Shown here: piece after piece, positions 40,516 to 49,003 of the stretch
Layout: each line of letters begins with the position of its first letter
Position numbering within the stretch: the first letter of the stretch is position 1
Assembly: GCF_002086635.1 (NCBI RefSeq)
Contig: NZ_MVHD01000009.1
Coordinates: 1-64,000, forward strand
DNA: 64,000 bases
Direction: 5' to 3'
DNA from: Mycobacterium alsense
Lineage (GTDB): Bacteria > Actinomycetota > Actinomycetes > Mycobacteriales > Mycobacteriaceae
Translations under genes and position numbers: made by a program
The notes under the pieces: generated by a model
Databases searched by the model: none
The model's input: only the letters and a program-made list of their open reading frames with translations
What the model was told of the DNA's origin: nothing

Positions 40516-42021
40516 ATGACGACGACGCTTCGAGCCGGAACCGCGCTCACGGCGCTGCCCGCGCCCCCGCTGCCACGGGCGCGGGCCAGGGTCGCCTCCC
40601 GCTGGCAACACCGGTACTCGGCGCGTCTGCGCATCACCGACGCGGCGATCGTCTGCGCCGCGGTCGCCCTCGCCCAGTTGGTGAGGTTCGGCGACGCGCC
40701 GAACACATCCGGGTACCCGGGCCAGTTGATGACGCTGTTCTCGGCCCTCTTTGCGGCGCTGTGGCTTTCGTCCCTGTCGATGTTCCAAACGAGGTCGACC
40801 CGGATCATCGGCGCCGGGATCGATGAGTACCGCCGCATTGCCAGCGCGTCGTTCTGGACGTTCGGGTTCATCGCCATCGTCACGCTGCTCGCCAAGATCG
40901 ACCTGGCGCGCGGCTATCTGGCGGTCGCGCTGCCCGCCGGCACCGTCGGGCTGCTGGCCAGCCGCAACCTGTGGCGCAAGCACGTCTGGCGCAAACGCAG
41001 GCACGGCGAATACCAGACCATGGTGCTGGCGATCGGCGACCGGCGGGGCGTTTCGCACCTGGCCCGCGAGCTGATCCGCAACCCCAACGACGGCTACGTG
41101 GTGGTCGGCGTATGCATCCCCGGATACGGGCCACCCCGGGGCGAAACGCTGACGGTCCAGGGCCGCAAGATCGCCATCCTCGGCGACGAGGCCGCGGCGG
41201 TGGCCGCGATCGCCGAGTGCGGCGCAGACACGGTGGCGGTGACGCGCACCGAACATTTCGGCGTGCACGGGATCCGGGACCTGATGTGGCGGCTGGAGAC
41301 GATGGACGTCGACCTCGTGGTGTCCCCGGGGATGGTCGACGTCGCCGGGGCGCGGCTGACCCTCAAGCCGATCGCGGGCTTTCCGCTGCTGCATGTCCAG
41401 AAGCCGCAATACGAAGGGACGCAACGGTTTCAGAAGCGAGCCTTCGACTTCTGCTTTTCGCTGGCCGCGCTCGTCGGGACGTCCCCGCTGCTCGTCGCGG
41501 CGGCCGTCGGGATCAAGGCCACCAGCAAGGGGCCGGTCTTCTACCGCGCCGAGCGCATCGGCCTGGACGGCAGGCCCTTCACGATGCTCAAGTTCCGGAC
41601 CATGGTCGACGGCGCCGACACCCAGGTCGACAGCCTGCTGCCGCTCAACGAGGGTGCCGGCGGCGTGCTGTTCAAAATCCGGCAGGACCCACGGGTCACG
41701 GCCGTCGGGAAGGTCCTTCGCCGATTCAGCATCGACGAGCTGCCGCAGTTCATCAACGTGCTCAAGCAGGACATGAGCGTCGTCGGACCGCGGCCCCCGT
41801 TGCGGCGGGAGGTCGAGAACTACGACGGCGAGGTCAAGCGGCGACTGCTGGTGAAGCCGGGGGTGACCGGCCTGTGGCAGGTCAGCGGCCGCTCGGACCT
41901 GTCCTGGGAGGACTCGGTGCGGCTCGACCTGTCCTATGTCGACAACTGGTCGATGGCCGGCGACCTGGTGATCATCGCGCGGACCCTCAAGGCCGTACTG
42001 ACCAGCGACGGGGCCTACTGA
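40516..42021 (+). CDS. Polyprenyl-phosphate sugar-1-phosphate transferase (WbaP/GumD-like)
   Basis: 501 aa from ATG 40516. Four N-terminal membrane helices (about 36-153) and a cytoplasmic nucleotide-binding-like domain (about 165-290) precede a re-entrant hydrophobic helix (about 310-335). The catalytic C-terminal module has RIGLDGRPFTMLKFRTM, RRFSIDELPQFINVLKQDMS, VGPRPPLRREVE and KPGVTGLWQVSGRSDLSWED. This is the exopolysaccharide polyprenyl glycosylphosphotransferase family, which starts repeat-unit assembly on decaprenyl-P. The sugar is not predictable. Its TGA overlaps the flippase ATG by one base. Confidence 0.95.
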   Translation: MTTTLRAGTALTALPAPPLPRARARVASRWQHRYSARLRITDAAIVCAAVALAQLVRFGDAPNTSGYPGQLMTLFSALFAALWLSSLSMFQTRSTRIIGAGIDEYRRIASASFWTFGFIAIVTLLAKIDLARGYLAVALPAGTVGLLASRNLWRKHVWRKRRHGEYQTMVLAIGDRRGVSHLARELIRNPNDGYVVVGVCIPGYGPPRGETLTVQGRKIAILGDEAAAVAAIAECGADTVAVTRTEHFGVHGIRDLMWRLETMDVDLVVSPGMVDVAGARLTLKPIAGFPLLHVQKPQYEGTQRFQKRAFDFCFSLAALVGTSPLLVAAAVGIKATSKGPVFYRAERIGLDGRPFTMLKFRTMVDGADTQVDSLLPLNEGAGGVLFKIRQDPRVTAVGKVLRRFSIDELPQFINVLKQDMSVVGPRPPLRREVENYDGEVKRRLLVKPGVTGLWQVSGRSDLSWEDSVRLDLSYVDNWSMAGDLVIIARTLKAVLTSDGAY

Positions 42022-43505
42022 TGGGAAGCGAAGCGGTGATCGAGCAGGCCCGGTCGTCGCTGGCTCCGGGCGCCCCCTCGGTGCCGCGGTCGCGGATCGC
42101 GCACGCGTTCTCCGTCCAGCTGATCTGCCGGGCGCTGGGGATGGTGGCCTCGGTGGTCTCGGTCGCGATGACCGCCCGCTACCTCGGCCCGGGCCGCTAC
42201 GGCCAGCTGACCATCGCGGTCGCCTTCGTCGGAATGTGGGCCAGCCTGGCCGATCTCGGCATCGGCACCGTAATCGTGCGCCGTGTCACGTCGGGCACCG
42301 GCGACCTGGAGCGCCTCGTTCGAGTCAACAGCGGCCTGTCGCTGGTCTACTGCCTGCCGCTTGCGGCGCTCGCGGCGGGTTCGGGCCTGCTGCTCTACCG
42401 CGACGGTGACGTGCGGCTGATGCTCGTGGTGCTGTCGGGCCAGCTGCTGATGCTGACGATGACGACGCGCTTCGAGCCGGTTTTCCTTTCCACCGTGCGC
42501 TTTTCGGCCGTGGCCGTGTCCGACGTCGCCGGCCGGCTGGGCACGCTGTCGATGGTGAGCTACCTCGTCGCCATGCACGCCGACGTCATCTGGTTCGCGG
42601 TCGCCCAGCTCATACCGCCGGCCCTGCAGCTGCTGATCCAGGGCACCGCGGCGGCCCGGCACATCTCCCTGCGACCGATCTTCGCGCCCCGCGAAGTCGC
42701 GGACCTGTTGCGGGAGAGCGCATTTCCGATCGGCGTGGCCGTGCTCGGCGTGCTGTACTGGCGTGCCGACGGTGTCATCCTGTCGAAGGTGAGCACGCAT
42801 GCCGAAGTCGGGGTCTACGGGCTGGCCTACACCGTCGCGTTCAACACCCTGGTGGTCTCGATGTTCTTTCTCAAGGCGACGCTGTCGACGGCCACCGAAC
42901 TGTTCTCGCGCGACGTCGCCGCGTTCGCCGGCTTCCTGCGCCGCTGCGTTGAGCTGATGTACTTCGTCGGCGTCCCGGTGGCCCTCATCGGCGCGCTGCT
43001 GTCGCGACCGCTGATCGAATTGTTCGGCGACCGGGATTTCGTCGAGCGTGGCGCGCCGACCCTGGCGATGCTGTTCGTCGCGGTGGCACTGCGTTTCGTC
43101 ACCGGCACGCTCGGTCAGGCGCTCTTCGCGTGCCACCACCAGAAGTTCCTTTTCCGGCTCTCGATCGCGACGCTGGCGTGCAACGTCGCGCTGAACCTGG
43201 TGCTGGACGGGCGATTCGGCGCGGTGGGAGCCGGGCTCGCGCTGGTGGGCACCGAGTTGTTCGGGATGGTGGTGGCCAGCTGGTGGCTGCGCCGCGTATG
43301 CGGCTACCGCACGCCGGTGGCATTCCTGGTTCGGCTGCTCGCGCCCACCGGGGCCTGCGTCGCGCTGGCGCTGCTGCTGTCCGGGCACCACGTGGTGGCG
43401 ATCGTGGCGGCGGCCGCTGGGGCGTACCTGCTCACCAGCGCGGCGATCGGGCCGTTCACCTGGTCGACCTTGACCGCGCTTCTCAAGAAACAGGTGGTGA
43501 CGTGA
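42021..43505 (+). CDS. Wzx-type polysaccharide flippase (MATE-like/MVF superfamily)
   Basis: 494 aa, hydrophobic throughout, with about 12-14 predicted membrane helices. The N-terminal segment SRIAHAFSVQLICRALGMVASVVSVAMTARYLGPGRYGQLTIAVAF is typical of RfbX/Wzx and PST transporters, and GLAYTVAFNTLVVSMFFLKATLSTATELFSRD matches the mid region. It would move the lipid-linked repeat unit across the membrane to the polymerase. Position between the initiating transferase and the glycosyltransferases supports this. It overlaps the next gene by 4 bp (GTGA). Confidence 0.92.
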   Translation: MGSEAVIEQARSSLAPGAPSVPRSRIAHAFSVQLICRALGMVASVVSVAMTARYLGPGRYGQLTIAVAFVGMWASLADLGIGTVIVRRVTSGTGDLERLVRVNSGLSLVYCLPLAALAAGSGLLLYRDGDVRLMLVVLSGQLLMLTMTTRFEPVFLSTVRFSAVAVSDVAGRLGTLSMVSYLVAMHADVIWFAVAQLIPPALQLLIQGTAAARHISLRPIFAPREVADLLRESAFPIGVAVLGVLYWRADGVILSKVSTHAEVGVYGLAYTVAFNTLVVSMFFLKATLSTATELFSRDVAAFAGFLRRCVELMYFVGVPVALIGALLSRPLIELFGDRDFVERGAPTLAMLFVAVALRFVTGTLGQALFACHHQKFLFRLSIATLACNVALNLVLDGRFGAVGAGLALVGTELFGMVVASWWLRRVCGYRTPVAFLVRLLAPTGACVALALLLSGHHVVAIVAAAAGAYLLTSAAIGPFTWSTLTALLKKQVVT

Positions 43506-45550
43506 CAACGGACGTGGATCGGACGTATCTGAAGCGGCCGGTCAACGGCACGGCGCCGCTGCCGTCGCAGCGGCCGCTGGCGGTGCTGATCGTGACCTAC
43601 AAGAGCCATGACCTCGTGGAGCACTGCCTGGCCAGCGTCGCCGAACACCTGCCCGGCCTGCCGGTGTACGTCTACGAGAACAGCGGCGAGGCGTACCCCG
43701 GCCGCGAGGAGCTGGCCGCGCGGCACCCCGACGTCCACTGGGTGCTGGGCCCGGTCAACCTCGGCTTCGGCGCCGCCTTCAATGCGCTGGTGGAGCACGC
43801 ACCCGCCGACACGGACCTGTTGCTCCTGAACGCCGACACCCGCCTGCAGGGACCGCTGAGCCGCACCAGGGAGTTACTCCGCCGGCCAGGGGTGGCCGCG
43901 GTCTCGCCGTTGATTCGCGACGACGGCGCGCCCGGCCCGGCCCGGTGGGACGTCGCGACGCGCCGCCGGACCCTGTGCCGGGCGCTGGTGGCCTCCGCCG
44001 GCCACTCCAATTCGCTTCGTGGTACGCCGATATCGCACCTCTACGCCCGTCAGCCGACCGAGTCGCAGAACATCGACGGCTACTTGGGCGGTGCGTGCCT
44101 GGCGATAAGCCGCGCCGCCTGGAACCAGGTCGGCGGCATGGACGAGGAGTTCTTTCTCTTCGGCGAGGAGACCGATTGGCAGGAGCGCGCCAAGGCGGCG
44201 GGTTGGCGCATTCTGCTCGCCGACGAGCTCGAGATCGAGCATGGCAATCCCGCGGCGGCTGCCGAGGGAGGCGAACCCGACTCGGCGCACGGCGCGCCGG
44301 TGTCCACCGCCGAACGCCAGCGCAACCGCGACCTGTTGCGCGCCAACATAGCGCTGCTGCTGGAACGCCGATACGGCGTTCACCGTGCGGACGTTTACCT
44401 TGCCGGCACGACCGTGCTGGACCGGCTGCAGCGCTCCAAGAAAGACGCGCGAAGGCGATACACCGCGGGCAGGCGCACGGGCAAGCCATCGATCGTGATC
44501 ACTACCAACCGCCTGGTCTACGGCGGCGCCGAACGCCAAAAGACCTTGTTGGCAGCCGAATTGGACCGCCGCGGTTACCCGGTCACCATCGTCTGCATGC
44601 AGCGGTTCGGGCCATTGATCAGGGAGATCCCGCACACGGTGCGAGTGGTGCGCCAGCCGTGGTGGGCGCCTTCGGTCGACCTGCCCGAGGGCGAGGCGAT
44701 ACTGATCAGTGGTGACACCAACACCGAAACCGGATTCGCGACGTTGTGGCGGGCGGCCGCCGGTGGGCGCCGCTGGCTGGTCGCCCCCCACGTCCCACCG
44801 GAAACCGACCGGGCCATCTATTCGCGACCCCTTGCCGCCGCGATGAGTCGTTCGGACGGATTTATCGTTCTGGCCCAACGGCAGTGGGAGATGTTGAATG
44901 TGCATCATCGGCTCAAGGGACGTCTCTTCGTCGCGCCCAATGGCGTCCTGGTGACCGACGGTCCGGGTCACCGGGCGCGCAAACCGGGCGAGCCGCCGCA
45001 CTTGGTGATGCTTTCCCGCATCGTCGAGCACAAGAACCCCCATCTGCTGATCGAGGCGCTCGCCGGCCTGACCGACATGCCCTGGAAACTCTCGATATTC
45101 GGTGACGGCCCGGACCGGGAACGCCTGCAGGCGCGCACGCCCGCCGAGTTGCGCGACCGCGTGCTGTGGCGCGGATGGTCGGCCGGGCCGGGTCCCGCGT
45201 TGGCCGACGCGGACCTGCTCTGCGTGCCCAGCCGCTCCGAGGCGTTCCCGCTCGTCATTCTGGAGGCGATGGCACGGGGGGTTCCCGTCGCGGCGTCAGC
45301 GACTTGCGCCGTGCCGGAAATGCTCGACTTCGGCAGGGCGGGGTTCGTGGTCGAGCCTTTTTCGGTGGCGGAATGGCGAGGCCGATTGGCGGAGATTCTC
45401 GGCAACCCCGACGCGCTTCCGGCGATCGGACGGCGCGGCTACGAGCGCGCGCACGCGCATTACACGGTGCAGGCCATGGCCGACGCGTACGTCGAGGCGA
45501 TTGATGCGATGATCTCCGGCCAGCGACACGACGGATCGGGAGCCCGATGA
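43502..45550 (+). CDS. Two-domain glycosyltransferase, GT2 fused to GT4
   Basis: 682 aa from GTG 43502. The N-terminal GT2 domain (about 25-300) has PLAVLIVTYKSHDLVEHCLASV, LLLLNADTRL (metal-binding D-x-D), GGACLAISRAAW and DEEFFLFGEETDW. A linker of about 40 basic residues (KKDARRRYTAGRRTG) leads to a GT4 domain (about 330-675) with TNRLVYGGAERQKTLLAAEL, MLSRIVEHKNPHLLIEAL, IFGDGPDRERL, WSAGPGPALADADLLCVPSRSEAFPLVILEAMARGVPVAAS. It probably adds two successive sugars of the repeat unit. Both active sites appear intact. Confidence 0.92.
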   Translation: MTTDVDRTYLKRPVNGTAPLPSQRPLAVLIVTYKSHDLVEHCLASVAEHLPGLPVYVYENSGEAYPGREELAARHPDVHWVLGPVNLGFGAAFNALVEHAPADTDLLLLNADTRLQGPLSRTRELLRRPGVAAVSPLIRDDGAPGPARWDVATRRRTLCRALVASAGHSNSLRGTPISHLYARQPTESQNIDGYLGGACLAISRAAWNQVGGMDEEFFLFGEETDWQERAKAAGWRILLADELEIEHGNPAAAAEGGEPDSAHGAPVSTAERQRNRDLLRANIALLLERRYGVHRADVYLAGTTVLDRLQRSKKDARRRYTAGRRTGKPSIVITTNRLVYGGAERQKTLLAAELDRRGYPVTIVCMQRFGPLIREIPHTVRVVRQPWWAPSVDLPEGEAILISGDTNTETGFATLWRAAAGGRRWLVAPHVPPETDRAIYSRPLAAAMSRSDGFIVLAQRQWEMLNVHHRLKGRLFVAPNGVLVTDGPGHRARKPGEPPHLVMLSRIVEHKNPHLLIEALAGLTDMPWKLSIFGDGPDRERLQARTPAELRDRVLWRGWSAGPGPALADADLLCVPSRSEAFPLVILEAMARGVPVAASATCAVPEMLDFGRAGFVVEPFSVAEWRGRLAEILGNPDALPAIGRRGYERAHAHYTVQAMADAYVEAIDAMISGQRHDGSGAR

Positions 45551-46782
45551 ATTGCCGCTTGTGTGACTCTGATCGACTGCTCAGCGTCCTGGACCTCGGC
45601 GCGACTCCGCCATGCGAAAAGATCCTCGCCGCCGACGAACTCGACCTGCCGGAGACGACCTATCCCCTACACCTCCGCCTGTGCGAGGACTGCCTGCTGC
45701 TGCAGATACCCGCGCTCATCACCCCGGAGGAGACCTTCACCGAATACGCCTACTACTCCTCATATTCGGACAGTTGGGTGCAACACGCGAAGGACTTCGT
45801 CGGCGGAGCCACCCAGCGGCTCGGGCTGGGCTCCGGCTCGCGGGTGGTGGAAGTCGCCAGCAACGACGGCTACCTGCTTCAGCACTTCGTCGCCGCGGGG
45901 GTCCCGTGCCTGGGAATCGAGCCGTCGGAAAACGTGGGCGGCGCCGCCCGGGAGCGCAATGTCCCAACCCTGACGGCGTTTCTCGACGAGGAGGTCGCGG
46001 CGAAGGTCCGTAACGAACACGGGCCGGCCGACCTGGTCATCGCCAACAACGTCTACGCGCACATCCCGGATCTGCGGGGCTTCACCCGGTCCCTGCGGAT
46101 ACTCATGGACGACGACGGCTGGTTGAGCATCGAGGTGCACCATGCGCTGAACTTGGTGCGGCTGGGACAATTCGACACTATCTATCACGAGCACTTCCAG
46201 TACTACACGTTGTTTTCGGCGATCGGCGCGCTGGCCACGGCCGGGCTGGCCGTCGTCGACGTCGAACTGCTGCCCACTCACGGCGGATCGCTTCGCATCT
46301 GGGCGCGCTCGGCGGAGATCGCCGGACGACCCTCCGAGCGGGTGGAAAAGGTGATGCGCGCCGAACAGGACGCGGGGCTGCACCATGTCGACGGTTATCT
46401 GCGGCTTCAGTCAAAAACCGAGGCCATCCGGCACGAGCTGCTGGGCTTCCTGCTGCGGTGCCGCGCCGAAGGCAAGCGGGTGGTCGGCTACGGCGCACCG
46501 GGCAAGGGCAACACCCTGCTGAACTACTGCGGGATCCGTAGCGATCTGCTGGAATACACGGTCGATCGAAACCCGTACAAGCACGATCACTTCACACCGG
46601 GCGCGCGGATCCCGATCCACGAACCGGGACGGATCGCCACCGACCGCCCCGACGTCGTCCTCGCGCTGCCCTGGAATCTGGAAGCCGAGCTGACCGAGCA
46701 ACTCGGCTACATCGCCGAGTGGGGCGGCCAGTTGGTGTTTCCTCTTCCGACCCTGCACGCGGTGGCCGGCGGTGCGCCATGA
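45547..46782 (+). CDS. Sugar C-methyltransferase (TylC3/TcaB9-like, class I SAM)
   Basis: 411 aa. The N-terminal zinc module has CRLCDSDRLLSVLDLG and CEDCLLLQ cysteine pairs. The SAM-binding motif is RVVEVASNDGYLLQHF with GIEPSENV. The catalytic region IYHEHFQYYT carries the Tyr-His-Glu-His element (Y213-H216). A C-terminal domain contains VVGYGAPGKGNTLLNYCGI. This is the family that C-methylates keto-deoxysugars, as in the mycarose and yersiniose/virenose pathways. In this operon it should make a C-branched sugar on the nucleotide-activated intermediate. ATGA overlaps at both ends. Confidence 0.9.
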   Translation: MNCRLCDSDRLLSVLDLGATPPCEKILAADELDLPETTYPLHLRLCEDCLLLQIPALITPEETFTEYAYYSSYSDSWVQHAKDFVGGATQRLGLGSGSRVVEVASNDGYLLQHFVAAGVPCLGIEPSENVGGAARERNVPTLTAFLDEEVAAKVRNEHGPADLVIANNVYAHIPDLRGFTRSLRILMDDDGWLSIEVHHALNLVRLGQFDTIYHEHFQYYTLFSAIGALATAGLAVVDVELLPTHGGSLRIWARSAEIAGRPSERVEKVMRAEQDAGLHHVDGYLRLQSKTEAIRHELLGFLLRCRAEGKRVVGYGAPGKGNTLLNYCGIRSDLLEYTVDRNPYKHDHFTPGARIPIHEPGRIATDRPDVVLALPWNLEAELTEQLGYIAEWGGQLVFPLPTLHAVAGGAP

Positions 46783-47888
46783 GCATCTGTCGCGGCTGCG
46801 GCGGGACGGAACTGTGCCGGGTACTGGACCTGGGAAGCGTACCGGCCGCCGACAACTTTCCGCTGGCGGAAGAGCCGATCAGCCCAATGGAGTCCGCGCA
46901 TCCACTCGCGATGGATCTGTGCACGGGGTGCGGTCTTGCCCAGCTCGCGACCGACGACACGAGCGCCGAGGAACCCCGGGGCATTGAACCACTTGCCTTG
47001 CGCGAGCAGGCCGCTGACGCCGTACAACGGGTAGCGGATGCGGGCTGGCTGCGCGGCGCCACCGTGCGTGAATTCGGCAGCCCGCACGGCGGGACGTGGT
47101 TGCCGCTGCTCGAGCCGCGCGGATTCGCCGAAGCCGGGCGCGCCGGGTCGGTGTGCGATGTCGTGCTCGACTCGTTCGGCATGATGCACGAGCCGGACCA
47201 GCGGCTGGCATTCGCGCGCCGCGCGCGGGCCACTGCGCCGGATGGCGTGCTGCTGCTGCAATTTCACTCGCTGTTGACGATCGTCGGCCAGGGGCAATGG
47301 AGCGCGTTGCGCCACGGCCACTTCGCGTACTACTCGCTGACCGCGCTGGCCGGGCTGCTCGCCGCGGCCGGCATGAGCGTGGCCTCGGCGTGGGAGTTCG
47401 ACCTCTATGGCGGCACGGTGCTGGTCGCCGCCGTGCACGGCCCTGCCGAGCCCGATCAACGCGCCAGGGCCATCCTGGCGCGCGAGCACGACTCGGGCAT
47501 CACCGATCCCACTGCGGTGCGCCGCCTGCAGTGCGCGGCCGAGCGTCACGCGGCCCGCCTGCGCGACTGGCTCGTGGCGCAAGCGGCCGTCGGACAAACC
47601 GTCTACGGCTACGGCGCCGGCTCACGTGTACCGTCGCTGTTCACCATCGCCGGCGTCGACCGCCGTCTCGTGCGGGCGGTGGCCGACGCGTCACCGGCAA
47701 AACGGGGCCGCCGCATTCCCGGGACCGACGTCGCCATCATCTCCCCCGAACAGCTGATCGCGGCCCAGCCCGATCGGGTCATGCTGACGCTGCCGGACCT
47801 CTACGACGAGGTCCGCCGGGCGTATCCGCAACTCGACGGGCGCTGGTGGCTCGACCCCGGCGCCAACGCGGGCGGGGCAGGGCTATGA
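46779..47888 (+). CDS. Degenerate C-methyltransferase-like protein
   Basis: 369 aa, a shortened paralogue of the preceding gene. The N-terminal zinc module is kept (CRGCGGTELCRVLDLGSV, CTGCGLAQL), and so is the C-terminal domain with VYGYGAGSRVPSLF. The SAM-binding motif is replaced by REFGSPHGGTWLP, and roughly 30 residues between it and DVVLDSFGMMHEPD are missing. The catalytic Tyr-His-Glu-His is replaced by RHGH (H179-G180-H181). It probably does not methylate. It may be a partner subunit of the active enzyme, or bind the sugar. Its open frame is intact and coupled by ATGA overlaps, arguing for a retained role. Confidence 0.82.
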   Translation: MSICRGCGGTELCRVLDLGSVPAADNFPLAEEPISPMESAHPLAMDLCTGCGLAQLATDDTSAEEPRGIEPLALREQAADAVQRVADAGWLRGATVREFGSPHGGTWLPLLEPRGFAEAGRAGSVCDVVLDSFGMMHEPDQRLAFARRARATAPDGVLLLQFHSLLTIVGQGQWSALRHGHFAYYSLTALAGLLAAAGMSVASAWEFDLYGGTVLVAAVHGPAEPDQRARAILAREHDSGITDPTAVRRLQCAAERHAARLRDWLVAQAAVGQTVYGYGAGSRVPSLFTIAGVDRRLVRAVADASPAKRGRRIPGTDVAIISPEQLIAAQPDRVMLTLPDLYDEVRRAYPQLDGRWWLDPGANAGGAGL

Positions 47889-49000
47889 ATCCGATTCGGG
47901 TGCTTTGGCTTTCGCCGTGGATGCGGCCGCTGGCGCGCGTGCAGGCCGAGGCGCTGCGGCAGCGAGGGGCCGACGTGCTGTTGGTGACCTCCGACCAGCA
48001 CCCCGAATCCGACACCGCCCGCGACTACGAGCTGGTGCTCGACCCGCGGTTCCGCACGGCCGGGACGTGGCCGTCCAGCTTCGCCGCCTGGCGCCGCATC
48101 CGGGGGTACCGGCCGGACGTGGTGATCGCCGAGCTGGTGCGCGATCCGCGGTGGATCGCCCTGGCCGGCAACGCGCCGCGCGTGCAGCTGGTGCACGACG
48201 ACGGGCCGCACGACGCCGGTGAGCAGCGGCCGGCCTACGAGCGCGCGGTCTTCGACCGCTGGGGTGCCCACTCGGCGGCGACGGTGGTCTACAGCGACTA
48301 CGTCGCGGCCGCCGTGAGCACCCGCCGGGACGTGGACGGAACTCCGGTGCATGTGCTGCCGCTCACGAGCGACCTCGACCTGGGGCTGGTTCCGCCGCCG
48401 GTCGGCGCCGGGGGGCGCCGCGATTTCGTGATGGTGGGCCGGCTCAACCCCTACAAGAACATCGACGTGGTGCTGCAGGCGTGGCGCCGCCACGTCGACG
48501 GCGCCGGTTGGCGCGGTGACGACCTGGTGCTCATCGGCGACGGGCCGATCGGCCTCGGAAGCGCTCAATTGCCGCCGCACGTGCGGTGGCGTTCCGGCGC
48601 GTACCGCTACGCCGACGTCGTCGAGATACTCTCGGCGGCAAAGGGTTCCGTCGTCCACTACCGCCGGGCCTCGCAGAGCGGGGTGCAGGTGCTCAGCATG
48701 CAGCTGGGGGTGATGCCGATCGTCTCCACCGTCGGCGCGCTGCCCGAGTACCAGCCGCCGGGCGGCCCGGTGGTCGGCGTCGACGACGTCGCGGGCCTGG
48801 CCGCCGCATTCGACACCCTGGCCGATCCGACCGTGGCGGCGCGCCGCGGGGCCGAGGCGGCGCGCCACTACGCACAGCGATTCAGCGTCGACGAAGTCGC
48901 GGACCGTCTGTTCGATGTCCTGGCCGAGGTGCTGGTCACGCGCCCGCCGTTCGGCGCGCGTGAACTCGAGAGCGCCGCGCGGCGCCGAGAAAGGTTTTAG
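47885..49000 (+). CDS. Glycosyltransferase family 4 protein
   Basis: 371 aa. A GT-B fold is indicated by the N-terminal IRVLWLSPWMRPLARVQAEALRQRGADVLLVTS. The C-terminal nucleotide-sugar half has FVMVGRLNPYKNIDVVLQAW, VLIGDGPIGLG, YADVVEILSAAKGSVVHYRRASQSGVQVLSMQLGVMPIVS and VGALPEY. The E-x7-E pattern is weak: the region reads QSGVQVLSMQLG. Sugar and acceptor are unknown. It is coupled to the preceding gene by an ATGA overlap and is followed by the Wzz-kinase gene after 3 bp. Confidence 0.88.
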   Translation: MNPIRVLWLSPWMRPLARVQAEALRQRGADVLLVTSDQHPESDTARDYELVLDPRFRTAGTWPSSFAAWRRIRGYRPDVVIAELVRDPRWIALAGNAPRVQLVHDDGPHDAGEQRPAYERAVFDRWGAHSAATVVYSDYVAAAVSTRRDVDGTPVHVLPLTSDLDLGLVPPPVGAGGRRDFVMVGRLNPYKNIDVVLQAWRRHVDGAGWRGDDLVLIGDGPIGLGSAQLPPHVRWRSGAYRYADVVEILSAAKGSVVHYRRASQSGVQVLSMQLGVMPIVSTVGALPEYQPPGGPVVGVDDVAGLAAAFDTLADPTVAARRGAEAARHYAQRFSVDEVADRLFDVLAEVLVTRPPFGARELESAARRRERF

Positions 49001-49003
49001 CCC

